A program made the position numbers and the translations under genes. A stretch of 64,000 nt of DNA from Chionis minor. Lineage: Eukaryota > Chordata > Aves > Charadriiformes > Chionididae. The stretch lies in assembly GCA_013398295.1 (NCBI GenBank), contig VZSF01007905.1:62001-126000 (forward strand), given 5' to 3'. Shown piece after piece: positions 1 to 10,992 of the stretch. Each line of letters begins with the position of its first letter. Positions within the stretch are counted from its first letter, which is position 1. Under the pieces are notes generated by a model, which did no database searches, had not been told where the DNA came from, and saw nothing but the letters and a program-made list of their open reading frames with translations.

Positions 1-665
1 AGTGTTTCAGACCTACGTCTAAAACTGGCAGAGCACTTCTTAGGTTTGAAGGCAGTCATGTTGGTTTGTTTAGGGATTGATCTTGAATCATGTTTGATGG
101 TAAGGCAAGCAATGGTTTCCCTCATGCCAGGACTGAATCTTAGGAGCAATGAGACCTTTCATACCAGAGTTATCAGAGCTGTGCGTCCTTGAAGGTACTT
201 TTGTAGGAGGGAGACTGGAGGAATGTGACCGGTAGCAAAATGTTGGGAATACCACAATAGCTATCCTGCAGTCATAAGTTTGCCCTCTGTGCTGTCAATG
301 TCATGGTATTTGGAGGGTCGTTCTTACCTCCTGAGAAACAGATTCCTAAGGTATCAAACATAACAAAAATATATTACTCCCTCCAACTCTTAATTGTACA
401 TAGCAGTAAATTCGCAGTATCTGAAGAGTAAAATCATAAGTAAACCACAACAGGAACCAGTCTGCGTTATTTCACTCTTGGTATTCATGGAGGTGTTCTG
501 CTGGAGAAGAATGTTCTGGGTAAGTTGAACTGCTACAGCAGCATACATCTGGGACGAAAATGGGAGATGCGCAACAACCTCCATCTACTTAGTACATTAG
601 AAATCTAGTGAGAGGCCTGTTTATCATTTGGGCTCATCCCTTTGTGTCATATGCATGCTTTACAG
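1..665. other. Non-coding stretch, no gene seen
   Basis: This is mixed-composition sequence with short open frames on both strands and no recognisable protein or repeat. Its right end provides the pyrimidine-poor acceptor context (ctttacag, 658-665) for the candidate exon that follows. It may be intronic if that exon is real. Confidence 0.5.
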
Positions 666-792
666 AAGGCTTCCACAAGCCAAGGCGCACACTGGGACGA
701 ATCGGCAAGAACATTGGGCCCCTGAGTTGGTATGAAAGACACAGACATAAAGGGCATGAAAAAGGGGATGAAAGAGGATGGTCATACCCCAG
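666..792 (+). CDS. Possible internal coding exon, unrecognised protein
   Basis: A 127-base segment is bounded by an AG acceptor (664-665) and a strong consensus donor, cccag followed by gtaagg, at 793-798. Only one forward frame is open through it. That frame leaves two bases of a split codon at each end, so the exon would be in symmetrical phase. The peptide is about 41 residues, rich in Lys, Arg, His and Gly, with the core GKNIGPLSWYERHRHKG. I do not recognise the family and see no partner exon elsewhere in the window. The acceptor tract is weak, and an open frame of this length is not rare by chance. What favours an exon is mainly the good donor and the coincidence of frame with splice signals. 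If it is not an exon, it is simply a random open stretch in non-coding DNA. Confidence 0.2.
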
Positions 793-1877
793 GTAAGGGT
801 GTTGCCTTAAAAAAATGTAGACATATCCATGATTTTATGTTGGTGGACTGTAGCTTGCATGTACAGATGTAAGGGATATTGTCTATGATATTGATGCCTA
901 TGCATATTAACGTATTGTCTGCATGTGCTTATAGAACTATGTGAAACTGACATATAAAATAAATAGTATTAAGCTTGAAAAGCAAACTTCCACACATTCA
1001 GGGCACCCCCAAAACAGACTTTGCTCCTGCTTCTTTTGTGATTCCTCTGTGATATGTTTGTATACCTCTGGTGGAAGAGGAGTTCGTCTAACAGTTGTAA
1101 TCTCAAACCCACCTAACCTAAAAGCTAGTTGCATATGCAAATTGTTTTGTAGTTTAGGACTAAATAGAATAGCTTCCCTGCACCACCCCCCAGATTTCTT
1201 GCTAAAACGCTTTATGTTTTCACAGGGTTCCAGAACTGATGTTGTACAGCTTTGTGTGAGGCCTTGCCTACTTTCTCACAAGCAAGACCAGCATGAGTAT
1301 TAACTGTATAAGGCCTTTAAAAAATACATAAATAACTTAAAATTTTAAAAATCCTCTACCAATAACCAGGAAGGCAATGCTATCCCTTTTGTTCTTATCA
1401 TGTAGTACCTCTGCTCTAACCTGTGGACAAAAGATTAATTTTGTTTCTTGACTTTTATCTGGCAGCTCTGATCAACTAGATCTTTTTGCAAGGAAGCTTT
1501 TCTTAAGCTATTAAGTGTTTGTTTCATGGCCCAAGGTTGGTTGCCACTGGATACTATTGCCATAAGGAAAATAAGAGCTTCCTGTTTAAAAAGGCCTTTT
1601 TTCCCTCCTGTCAGTTTATGCGTAGTCCATCCCTTCAGCTGGAGGAGATAACACTTCCCTTTTTAATATAAGAAAATAATTTTCCATTACCTGATGCTTC
1701 AAAATTAGAGTGCAATAAGGCTTATGGAAGTACAGCTAGCTATTGGTTATCTAGTGAAGGTTTATCTCTGTACACTGCTTTGTTACATCTTTTTACACAG
1801 CCTGTACTGCCAGCACAACCTCCTTCCCTGTCCTCCTCTGCCCTCTTGGCATGTAAATTACACTCACACCAGGTGAC
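793..1877. other. Non-coding stretch, no gene seen
   Basis: Sequence downstream of the candidate exon donor, AT-rich around 1320-1350. The forward open frame at 941-1303 and the overlapping reverse frame at 937-1140 have no recognisable features. No repeat was identified until the CR1-like tail at 1878. Confidence 0.5.
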
Positions 1878-1945
1878 ATTCTCTGGCCTGTGACGTTCTG
1901 AAGGTCAGATTAGATGCTTACAATAGTGCCGTCTGGCTTGAAAAA
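1878..1945 (+). repeat. Ancient CR1-like LINE 3' tail relic
   Basis: The segment reads tctggcctgtga, then gaaggtcagattagatg, then tagtgccgtctggctt. This follows, in order, the diagnostic 3' end of old sauropsid CR1 elements, where the consensus has a 'ggcctgt' block, 'ggaggtcagactagatgatca' and 'atggtcccttctggcctt'. The match is diverged, as expected for an insertion far older than the two CR1 copies at 21-23 kb. Here the element's 3' end points along the plus strand. The upstream limit is unclear and could lie earlier than 1878. The identification rests on a remembered consensus. Confidence 0.6.
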
Positions 1946-2515
1946 TACACGGTGTGATTCACACTACTGCTCACGTCCCTTTTCAGTTTTGTTTCTGGTG
2001 CCTTGGTTTTAGCTACAAGTGTGTAGCACGTTTTATAAATATGCCTGTGTCTCAACATATATGCTATGTATGCACAGATACGCGATGAAAAAAACATGCT
2101 GAGTACCTCCGAAATTGTGACTTGCTGACTGGTCTCTGCATAGCCCAAACCAGAATTTATTTAACCATGTAATTGGTCTGAAAGACAAATGCTATTAGTA
2201 GATGAGTAACAGAGACAAAACATTGGAGAGTGTTTTATGGAAAGAGACTGTTTTCATGTGAAAGTAAGGGAATATTATACCACTTGCTGAAGTTTAGAGC
2301 AACTCCCAGGTCCTCGCTGAAATCAAGCTTTACGATGAAAAGGCTTGTAGTCTGTTGGGCCAAGAGATGGGGATTATAAGAATATTCATGACTCCTGAGA
2401 ATCAGCAGGTGAGACCTAATGCACACATTTGCCCCTCAGCCCTCTCCCCAGCTCATCCTTTTGGTAAACAGTACATAAAGGCTGGGTTCCCAGAGTGACT
2501 GAACTCAGTTCCTAA

Positions 2516-2548
2516 TCTTTTTTTTTTTCCTCCTCTTTTCTCGCCTCC
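2516..2548. repeat. Pyrimidine-rich low-complexity tract
   Basis: A run of eleven T (2518-2528) continues into a T/C-rich tract ending near 2548. It could be a degraded poly-T or a splice-type polypyrimidine tract, but no clear AG plus open exon follows it. Confidence 0.6.
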
Positions 2549-3208
2549 ATTCTTTATAAAAAAGATTGCAGTGTTTTTGCCCCTTGTCCCAAGCAGAAGC
2601 ACGGACTCTCCTTTTCATTTCTAAAGAGCAACTGTGTGGCCAAACCAGAAGTCTTGTGACATTACTTAAGAAAGCAGAATGGTATCTTAGCATCCAAGGA
2701 CTCTTTTAAGACATAAAGAAAAGCCTTTCTGAGAGCTTGGATAAGCTGGAGAGGAATCTCTGTGACATATGTGCATTCTCTTAGGAAAGCATGGGTTAAA
2801 ACCAACTGGTGGGCCTCTGCCTTTAATATACTGGGTGTTTGTCATGCCTGTTTTGGTGTTCTTGCTAGTTAGTAAACACCCAGTATGCAGAGTCCATGCA
2901 GTTAGAAGCAGTTGCAGGATGTGATTGACACAAGACGCTGTTACAGGAGAGTGAGCAGCAGGGGATGCTCTGTAAAAGGTAGATTCCTTGGGCAAGATAG
3001 GGAAAAGAGTTTTGCCAGCTTTTCCCAAGTGAAACACAAAGGCACAGTCTGTACCAGGTTTCACTAATCAAGCTTTTGCAAAATTGTCTCACTCTTTCAC
3101 TGTGGTGTGGGTGAAGAGGGATTCTCATGAATGCCGGTTCTGTCCTGATTCTGACAGACTTTACCTGCAGTCATGCAGTTGCATGTTCAGCGTGGTGAGG
3201 AAGGGATG

Positions 3209-3251
3209 ATTGTCAGCCCTTTAGCTGAAGCCTGAGCATTGTCAGCCCTTT
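3209..3251 (+). repeat. Short direct duplication, 29-base period
   Basis: The 14-mer attgtcagcccttt occurs at 3209-3222 and again at 3238-3251, with similar flanking bases (gctgaagcctga against gaggcctgaa). It looks like a local tandem duplication, not part of a dispersed repeat. Confidence 0.7.
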
Positions 3252-4584
3252 GAGGCCTGAAACAGTGCCTGCAATAAATGGAGAACACGCTTCATTTTTG
3301 CTTTAACTCACTGTTGTTGCATGCTTTTTCTCTGCAGAAATGTTAGTGTCAGTACTGTTCTCTCTGCCCCGTGATCTGGCACAAGCCCATTCTACTGGCT
3401 TGTCATTCTCCTGTACACAGATTGCAGCTCCAGATCAGTAATTTGTAAATCAGTAAAGTGATTTGGCAGCAGGGGGTGTCACACTGAATGCAAGGGAAGG
3501 ATATTTAGGCTGCTATCAGTCCCGGATCTGTGCCACTTAGTCAGGATCAGGTGCAACTGGAGTAATAATCCTGCCTGTATCTGCCCTGGTGTAAGGCAAG
3601 GGCAGGTGCTTTTCCAGGTCCACCAGTCTTCCCAGAGGGACAGCCAGCTGAAGGCTTTCTGGCTGCACTGAGACACAGGTGACTGAACAAAAGCATGGTT
3701 TGGTACAAATGTACCACTGTGCCAACATTTGCTGTAGCCTAAAGCTTACAGAACATTTGTCAATGAAGCCACAACCATCATTTGGCATTAAGGTGAAAGT
3801 AATTTATTTTTTTTTAAGGTTTTTCAACCTTTCCCGGAAGGACATTTACAGCATTTTAAATCCCCTTGGAATTTCAGTCTGCAAGAGTTGTAGTGCCTGG
3901 CTCTGACAAAACTGTTGTTACATTCGGTTTGAAAGTTCCTCAACATGAGGACACTGGTTGGTTGTATCCTGGGGGCAGCATCCAAATAAGATCTCAACAG
4001 TTTTCTTGTTAATCGGAATGTAACTCTATAGCACTTAAGTTCTGTGGCTGGGATTTGGTCCCCAGTAATGGAACCCGAACTGCTGTTCACTCAATATAGT
4101 TTTTCTAGTAACTGATGCATCTAGGCCAACAAACTGACAGGCATTGCTCATTTTACTGCTTGGCAAATATTGAACTAAAGTCTTCAGCACTGTAACACTG
4201 TTGACAATTGCAGTATAATGGCATTGTCCTCTTTTGTTACCGTGAAGTGCATCTTCGCGTCCGATTCTGGCATAACACACTCTGTAAACAGCAAGGGATG
4301 TTGTGATCTGGAGTCCCAAGTGTTTGCTCTGACAATATAAACTTACTGCCTGCTCTCTGAAACCAAACATCCTGTCTCTGCCATGGTTACTTCAAACTGA
4401 TACTGAAACAAGCTACTCTCTTCCCTGAAAACACTGGAGGGCGGTGGCATGGCTGCTGTTGAAGGAACTCTTTTCTCTTTTGGAAAGCTATCTGTACCAC
4501 CCTCCTTTATTGTGCTGCAGGTCTATGTCGAGTGAGTCCCGACTAGGCTTCAAGGGTCTGAAAGTGAAGAATAATTCTTAGCAG

Positions 4585-4599
4585 AAAAAAAAAAAAAAA
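4585..4599 (+). repeat. A-run (15 A)
   Basis: Homopolymer of fifteen A. No LINE, SINE or processed-gene body was recognised immediately upstream, so I cannot call it a retrotransposed tail. Confidence 0.7.
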
Positions 4600-6057
4600 T
4601 CACTGTGGATTAGTCCAGTTAACACTAGTCCCTCTGAAAAGAAAATGCTATGTTGCAAGCCCGCGATCAGGTCTTTCTTTTCCATGGTGGCATGTTAGAA
4701 GAGACAAAATGGTTATGACCCAAAACGCAGCTGATGAAAAATTGCATCGCATGCATCCTGTTACCTGAGCAGAGCACTGCTCCTTGCCTCTTCCTTGGCC
4801 TCTCCAAAATTAAACTTTCTCATGACTTCTGTGAAAGTCCAGGGTCATTTCAGTCCCAGTCCCCACAGTTTCAATTCATGGTCTCTCCCTTCTGCTTCAT
4901 TAGCATCTCTGGCTCACCCATTTGCTAATATGAGTCGTCATGCTGGATCAGACTGCAGTAATTCAGCTGCGTGCGATTCAGTGGGGACATGCCCCAGAAG
5001 AATGGTGTCATTAATGAAGATTTTTTCCATGCCACCTTTGGTCTTTGTTCACTACAGCTTTGTTATTTATTTCATATTTAGGTCAAGGGTGAAAATTAAA
5101 GCAGATCTACTTTTCCTTTGCTTCACATCTCTGCTTTCTCCTGCAGTTTGTTTTGCATGTGAACTGCATGGAATCTTTATTTAGGCCAGTTTGCAAGCTA
5201 AAATGATAAAGGACCTAAATTACAATGAATCTGTTTGAAAAATGTCCAGCTGCATATCTGCAGTTAAGATATTACATATAAAACATAAACCCAAATGTTC
5301 CTAGGAAGTGAATCTGCAAGAAAGAGAGCCTTTACAGACTGTTAGACCCTGCTTCACTAGACTGATGCCCACCAGCTTGCAGGATTGGTCCCCTCCACAG
5401 ATGTATTAAAAAAACTAATCCACAGCTTTTTATACCCTCAGTAGACACACAAATAGGTATAGCATGCACTGGTTTTTGCCTTTTTGGGTTGAACTAAGGG
5501 TGCTTCCTTTTCCTTTCTCTCAGAGAAGAATGACAGCTTTGCCTTTGAGGTTAATGCAGTTACATGCTAAAAAGAAGTCTGAGGTCAAAGAAGAAGGAAG
5601 AGGCCAGCATGGATTTCACCACCAGGCGCTGAGATGGGACAAGTCCTATGATCTGCTGTTCACATTTGGCAATGTTGCAGATGTGCCTTGGGTAATTCAG
5701 AGCTGAAGGGAGTGGGACATGGGATTGTAATTGTATTCCCAGCAAAATGGGAGAGGCGAAGCTCCACGCTTCAGGAAAATACCACTGTAATTCTTTGTAT
5801 ATTAGTTCAGAGGCGCTCGTTGATCATGAGGCTGGAAGCTTTTGTGGCTTATGTCAAGTGACTGCTTTTGGGGATGATTCACCTATTGTCTATAAGGTTC
5901 CTTTTACCAAAAAGCAGCTGCTGAAGCCTCTATTTCCCCTAAACAAAACTGTCTTGAACTTCCAGGGGAGAACAAGGCCTTCACTGTGCTGGCCTCGACT
6001 GAAATCCCAGCCAGGAGGAAGAAGTCAGACCTGTTTCTTGCTGTTGCAAAAGCAAGC

Positions 6058-6096
6058 TTTTTTTCCTTTTTTCTTTTTTTTTTTTTCCCTCTTCAG
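6058..6096 (+). other. Strong polypyrimidine tract ending in a splice-acceptor-like AG
   Basis: An almost uninterrupted T/C tract of about 35 bases ends in ccctcttcag at 6087-6096, a textbook 3' splice-site layout. The frame after it stays open to 6340 but encodes nothing I recognise and has no clear donor. It may equally be a simple low-complexity tract. A cryptic or lncRNA acceptor is possible. Confidence 0.3.
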
Positions 6097-8896
6097 CAAT
6101 AGCTGTGAAGCAGACAAAGAAAGTTACCAGCTATCAGCCCTATGGGAGAGAAGGGCCTGTCCATCCCACAACCTGCAATATTTTTGCATCCACCTGCGAG
6201 TGTGGATGGCAGAAGTGGCTGTAGCTCTGGCCGAGCTAGCCAAATTTGTGTACAGCAGAAGCTTATATCCCAGCCACTACCCAGTTCAAGTGTCTCAGTT
6301 TTTTAGATGTTCAAAGCTGATACTACACCTTTTTATATGATTAGTTCAGCTCATGTGAATTTTGCTTTGAGATCATGTGTATCCCTATGCATTTTATGCT
6401 AGGAATGAGGCTTGCAAGTAACTTCCCTTGCAAAGGAAGCAGCTCCCAGAAAGGCTCAGCCAGAGCTTGTGGGCTATTCTGATGAAGGAAATGGGGGGAA
6501 AGGATAGCCTGGTGCTTCAGTAGGAGACAGTAGTGAGTTGCTGTGGACAAGGAAATGCAGGCTCCTAGTGCACAAGTTGAACTCTGTGTGAGGCAGCATC
6601 TTCCAGCTTCCCTGCTAGCAGGACCTCATCAGGCCAAACAGAGCTGGCAGCAGCCCTTCGTCCTGTTGAGGCTTTGGAGTAGGAATTTTTGCATGGTAGC
6701 AAACTATTGTTCCTCTACAGATGGATAGCTGGGTGCTGTTATAGTGCAAAGTTGACAACATTTTATATTGACATTTAAAATACTAGTCTATTTATTTAAA
6801 AGGTTTGATGTGTAGCCTCCTTGGATACTGCATGTATGTATATGACAACCTGGGACTACCCGTATTGACCAGTGTCAATTCATTATCTATGGTCCTTCAG
6901 AAACTGTTGGCTTCAAATGTATTCCTCAAAATAATGCAAAACTGTATCTTAACCCCCAAAAGACCAATGCTTTTCTTAAGAAAATATTTGAGAGCTAGAC
7001 TTTTTTCCTAATAAATCTGAAGTCCAGTTTGTAAGTAAAGAAGCTCTAGAGATTCTTATCATTTTCACTCTGTACTCAACTAGCAAAAGAAGTTTTTTCA
7101 TGAGCTGTTATATGTTGATAATGCTTTTTCAGCCACTGATAATCAGGAATTTATGATGGAGAAGAACCGAGCAGTTTTTACTCTAAATAGCCTCCATCAA
7201 CTCCACTTCAGAGAAAGTGGAAATGTGCATTAAGCCATATTCAGCGTGTATTGTAAGGATTCAGCTTGGAACTATTGGCTGCATTGGTTGTTACCTGCGT
7301 AGTTGATTTTAGGATGAGATGTAGTTAGAAATCCCAGAATAAGACCTTTTCTCTATCAAAAATGTTCCTTCCTGGGCCTCCAAAATGTATGGCAGGAGGG
7401 TTTTTCCAGAATTTGTCAGGTTCATTGGGTCTGATAATTTTACAATAAATGCTAATGTGAAAATTGACTTCCGCTTTAAGGAAATATTCACTGAACAATG
7501 GCTTCAGTGTGACCTGAACTAAGTATTTCCTGGAGTTTACCAATACCTGATCCTGGACATTATCAGAAACACTGCTCAAGTGCAACAGAGTAAAACCATA
7601 ACTCCTTTCCAACACCCAGGGAGAAACAGGTTTGCATGGAGCAGAGGAGCTGCCTCGGGCAGACAGACCTGCAGAGAGAAGAGAATAGGCATGGTATGCC
7701 ACACTGCACACTCACATAGGGCTATTCCAGACCTCAACAAAGCCCTGGAAGAAACTGTTGTGTTTTAATTGTGCAAACCCACGTGGCTGATGAGAAAGAC
7801 AAGGGTGGCTTTTTTGCTTATTAGAATTCTAAAAACCAGTGCTTTGGTATGGCCTTTTTCTCTGGAAATGCCTCACTGTTGAAGTATGCTGTGTCTGAAA
7901 TCCCCTTTCTCTGAGTCCTTCTGGAAATAGCTTTCCTGTATGTAAGGCTTAATTTAGAGTCAAAAGACAAAAGGATCCCCTTGGAATCACATCCTGGTAG
8001 ATGACAGAGGACCTGGGGGTGTCCAAAGTCTAAGACAAAAAACTTTTCAGAGGACTATGTCATAAATTCCCAAGTGTTTGTGGAATTCTTCTTCTTTTCA
8101 ATAATTTTGACAGTATTCAGGTTTTCGGGTCCCCCAGAATGTCATTCCTCTTAGTTGTTTTGCTCGGTCATCACTGTGACTGCACAGTGCTGTGAAGTTT
8201 GCTTGCAGTTACTCTAACGAAGAACAGGGGCAGAATTAACTCAGAAGAGATTGTCCCAGTCAAAGACGCACATGCACAGTTGAGGGTTTTAGGTGATAAT
8301 AAAGAGAAAAGTGTTATATACGTAGCGTTATATATACAGTCAGCCAGCTGTATAACCTTTCAAGCAAACATTTTCAAGATTAACAAGATTGGTTTCATTT
8401 ATAAGCTGAAAACAGACCTGTTAGGTCTCAGATACACCGGAGGCGAGATGTTTGCTTGGTTAACAGGAGAGAGAGATACCAAGATACAATGTACACCTAT
8501 GATCATCTTGGTTTTTTCCATCAAAATTAATCTTGGATTTTCAAGGTTACTTGATATTGCTTGGATGGGGGTCCTCTGACTAAAATTAAGTATTTCCTGC
8601 TGTTTGTTTCCACTGACACTGGAAATCAAAGGAGTTCAGTGATCCTTGGTGTGAAGTATTTTGAGCCAGTGCCAGTTTTTTTGCTTTTCCTTATTTGATT
8701 GTTTGTTTTTACAAGGCCATTTTCCAGTGCAAGGTAAATACTTCCTAAAGAAAAGTATTTTTACATCTTAGATTTCTTCCTTATTTTCCTGTAACAGATT
8801 GTGTCAGGCAATTAGAGACGTCAGGGAACAAATAAAATGAATTACATGCTTGTAAGCAGTTTGTCACAAGTGTTTCAATTCCTACTGCTTGGTATT

Positions 8897-9178
8897 TCTA
8901 GGTGGTAGGACCAGAATGGGTCACTGTGATCATCTGCACCAAACCTCAAACTTCTGGATGGGCTAAAAGAGACCTGCAATAAAAAAACATTGAGGGCTTA
9001 TTTAACAATCCTCTGTGATGGATCTTGTCACCAGGTAAGTTTGCTAAGCTTATTATAGTCATTGATAAACATTACCACCCTACTTTAAATAAGTTTGTGC
9101 TGTAGCTTCCAGCACCGAGATCTCATTCTGCCTTTTATCTGCTGAATTAGAAGCTGTCTTGAATTGAACGTGTTTCCC
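8897..9178 (-). repeat. Ancient CR1-like LINE relic (3' end)
   Basis: Two separated blocks match, in order, the reverse complement of an old CR1 3' region of the type common in turtles and crocodilians. The first, at about 8905-8945, reads aggaccagaatgggtcact then gtgatcatctgcacc, where the consensus has 'gaccactgtgatcatctagtc'. The second, at about 9095-9170, contains tttgtgctgtagcttccagc, ttctgccttttatctgctga and attagaagctg. In the consensus this is the segment 'tttgtctagcttcaacttccagcc' through 'gtctgctagattaaagagc'. The order and spacing of blocks support one diverged insertion. No open frame is expected or seen. Limits are approximate. Confidence 0.65.
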
Positions 9179-10805
9179 CAGAGTGTTAATTATGACTGAA
9201 TGTTGAACTTAGAGGTTAGTAATTCTGTTCCCTCCTTGCCTAAGCAAAGGTTTTGAAGCTGGGTTTCTCAGTAGACTCCCCCATCTTCAGCCAGAATATT
9301 TTGTGCCCACAGAGATGGTATCCTGCTTTGCCGATGGAAACCAAGAGTGGCCGAATGAACCAAGCGTGCAAATGCAGCTCAGCAGTCCTGGCTGCTGCCC
9401 CTCCACTACCTGACCCCATGTCCAAGATCCTGGTCTGGAACTGGATCATGGGTTTACATCTGTTGTGGCCATATCCAGCCAGTTGCCATCCCTTGTGGGT
9501 TAGGCCTTGCAGTGGGCATTCCCAAAGGCTGATGAAATCTTTGGTGCAGTGAAAAAATCCTGGCTTGGAGCTAATGATTCCCCAGAGTCGCATCCTGGTC
9601 ATCTGAGGGTGACTGGCAGGTGCACCCCTTTCATCTTTGACTTTTTCAACCCAACTTGCAAGGTCTGGCAGAAATTTAGATTACTTTGCTTTTCATTTGG
9701 CATTAGCACACTTGAAGCAAGAAAGCAAGAAATGCCTCGAAAGAGTTGGTCAAGCTCTGAAAGAAGAAAATATTAAATCCAGGCATGGAGAGCTTTTAAA
9801 AGAGCAGGAATTTCATGGAAATAAAAACAGTCTAGTCCATTAAGTTCCTCTGATGGACTTTTACGAGGACAATTATTAATACTGTTGAAAATTATACTCG
9901 TGAAACATGTGTTAATGGGAACTGTACTGGCTGCTGCCAGAAAAACTGCAACCTTTACAGGCTATTTGGAGACAGAAATATTTGACAAAGTAGCCTACAG
10001 GGTGCAAAGTTTCGCATGGTGCCGGCTTAGGCTAACTTAACATATGCCCTCTATAGCCCTGGTATTGTCCAAAACCTAATGCCCATAATAAAAGAGAGAA
10101 AAATTGGACCCCAAGCGGCAAGGATTGTAAGCCTTTGGAATTCTCCTAATCAGAGATATTCAGCGATTTTTAGTTTATAATGTTTAGTCAAATAGCAACA
10201 ATGATTTTTCTTCTTTTTTCCAACTCAGCTGCACGGTATGTTGGAGGGGGTCTTGATGGCCTGTGACCTTGCCTTTATCTGTCGGTCTGTCACCACTGGT
10301 CTTCAAAGTGCAGCTTAAAGGATCTGAGGCTTCTGTGTGGCCTTGATGTGATCTGCTTTCCTGGTAAAGTTTTTCATTAACGGGTACTTTTTTAAGCTGG
10401 TTGGAGCTTGCTTTGCTTGCTCTGTGGGATGCTGCTGGCTCTGGGGCTCTCCTGACTCCCACAACCAGGTTTAATAACCCTGCGTGGCCAGTATTTGCAA
10501 GCTTTGTGTGCATGGTGGATTCTGCTTCTGCATGGTGGATGCTGATCCCTGCCCCATTGAACAGGCTCTTTCTCTTCTCCTCCTGCCTCCAAAATCTCCA
10601 TCAAAGGCTCTCAAAAAAAAGAAAATATTTTTTGAAGTACTGTTGGTTAGATACAGTGACTGGTCAACACGCCCATCCATCTGCACCATGCTTACCTGCC
10701 TGCTAATGGTACTGCCTTTCCCCCCAGCCTGGATTCCTTTTGCTGCTGTGTCAGCCATACATTTCCTTTCCTCTAAATCTTAAGAGTGAGAACGTACCTA
10801 CCAAA
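9179..10805. other. Non-coding stretch, no gene seen
   Basis: Short overlapping open frames on both strands (for example 9253-9552 plus and 9240-9602 minus) lack recognisable domains. Apart from a 20-base tandem duplication at 10509-10546 I see no repeat or RNA gene. Confidence 0.5.
10509..10546 (+). repeat. Short tandem duplication, 20-base period
   Basis: The 12-mer tgcatggtggat occurs at 10509-10520 and 10529-10540, followed by tctgcttc and gctgatcc. It is a local duplication with no visible function. Confidence 0.7.
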
Positions 10806-10992
10806 AAAGCAGTCATGCTGCATCAGACCACTGGTCTGGGTAGGCCAGTATCCTGTCTCTGATATTTGCCAGTAGCACATGCCTCGTGTAGAGAAAAACA
10901 GGACAAGTGTGCACGATACTCCAGTGTGGTCTGCCAGCAGAACTCGTGGTTCAGGAGCTTGTTGAGCCAGAGCTGTTGTCTGTGCATTCAGC
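10806..10992. repeat. Ancient sauropsid interspersed repeat
   Basis: Ordered matches to an old dispersed amniote repeat: gtcatgctgcatcagacca, then ctgggtaggccagtatcctg, then tctctgatatttgccagt, and near the far end gtggttcaggagcttgttg followed by agccagagctgttgtc. In turtle and bird copies these correspond to 'catgctggatcagaccagtgg', 'ccagtatcctgtct', 'gacagtggccagt' and 'cttcctgagccagag'. That the blocks occur in the right order over about 180 bases makes chance unlikely. I am unsure whether databases file it under CR1-type LINEs or another class, so no strand is assigned. Confidence 0.6.

Larger units (their letters stand above)
1946..8896. other. Long non-coding stretch with low-complexity tracts only
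   Basis: Nearly 7 kb contains only short open frames with no recognisable domain, including forward frames at 4795-5184, 5747-6340 and 8199-8579. Visible structure is limited to a pyrimidine tract at 2516-2548, a 29-base-period direct repeat at 3209-3251, an A-run at 4585-4599 and a splice-acceptor-like pyrimidine tract at 6058-6096. The piece at 4933-4951 (gtcatgctggatcagactg) resembles the start of the repeat at 10806 but is too short to call. Confidence 0.5.

Noticed and set aside
4933..4951. Short match (gtcatgctggatcagactg) to the start of the repeat at 10806
   Set aside because: Only 19 bases, with no further blocks downstream in the expected order.
5747..6340. 197-codon forward open frame
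   Set aside because: It runs through a long pyrimidine tract that gives a phenylalanine run, and has no domain. It is better explained as chance.
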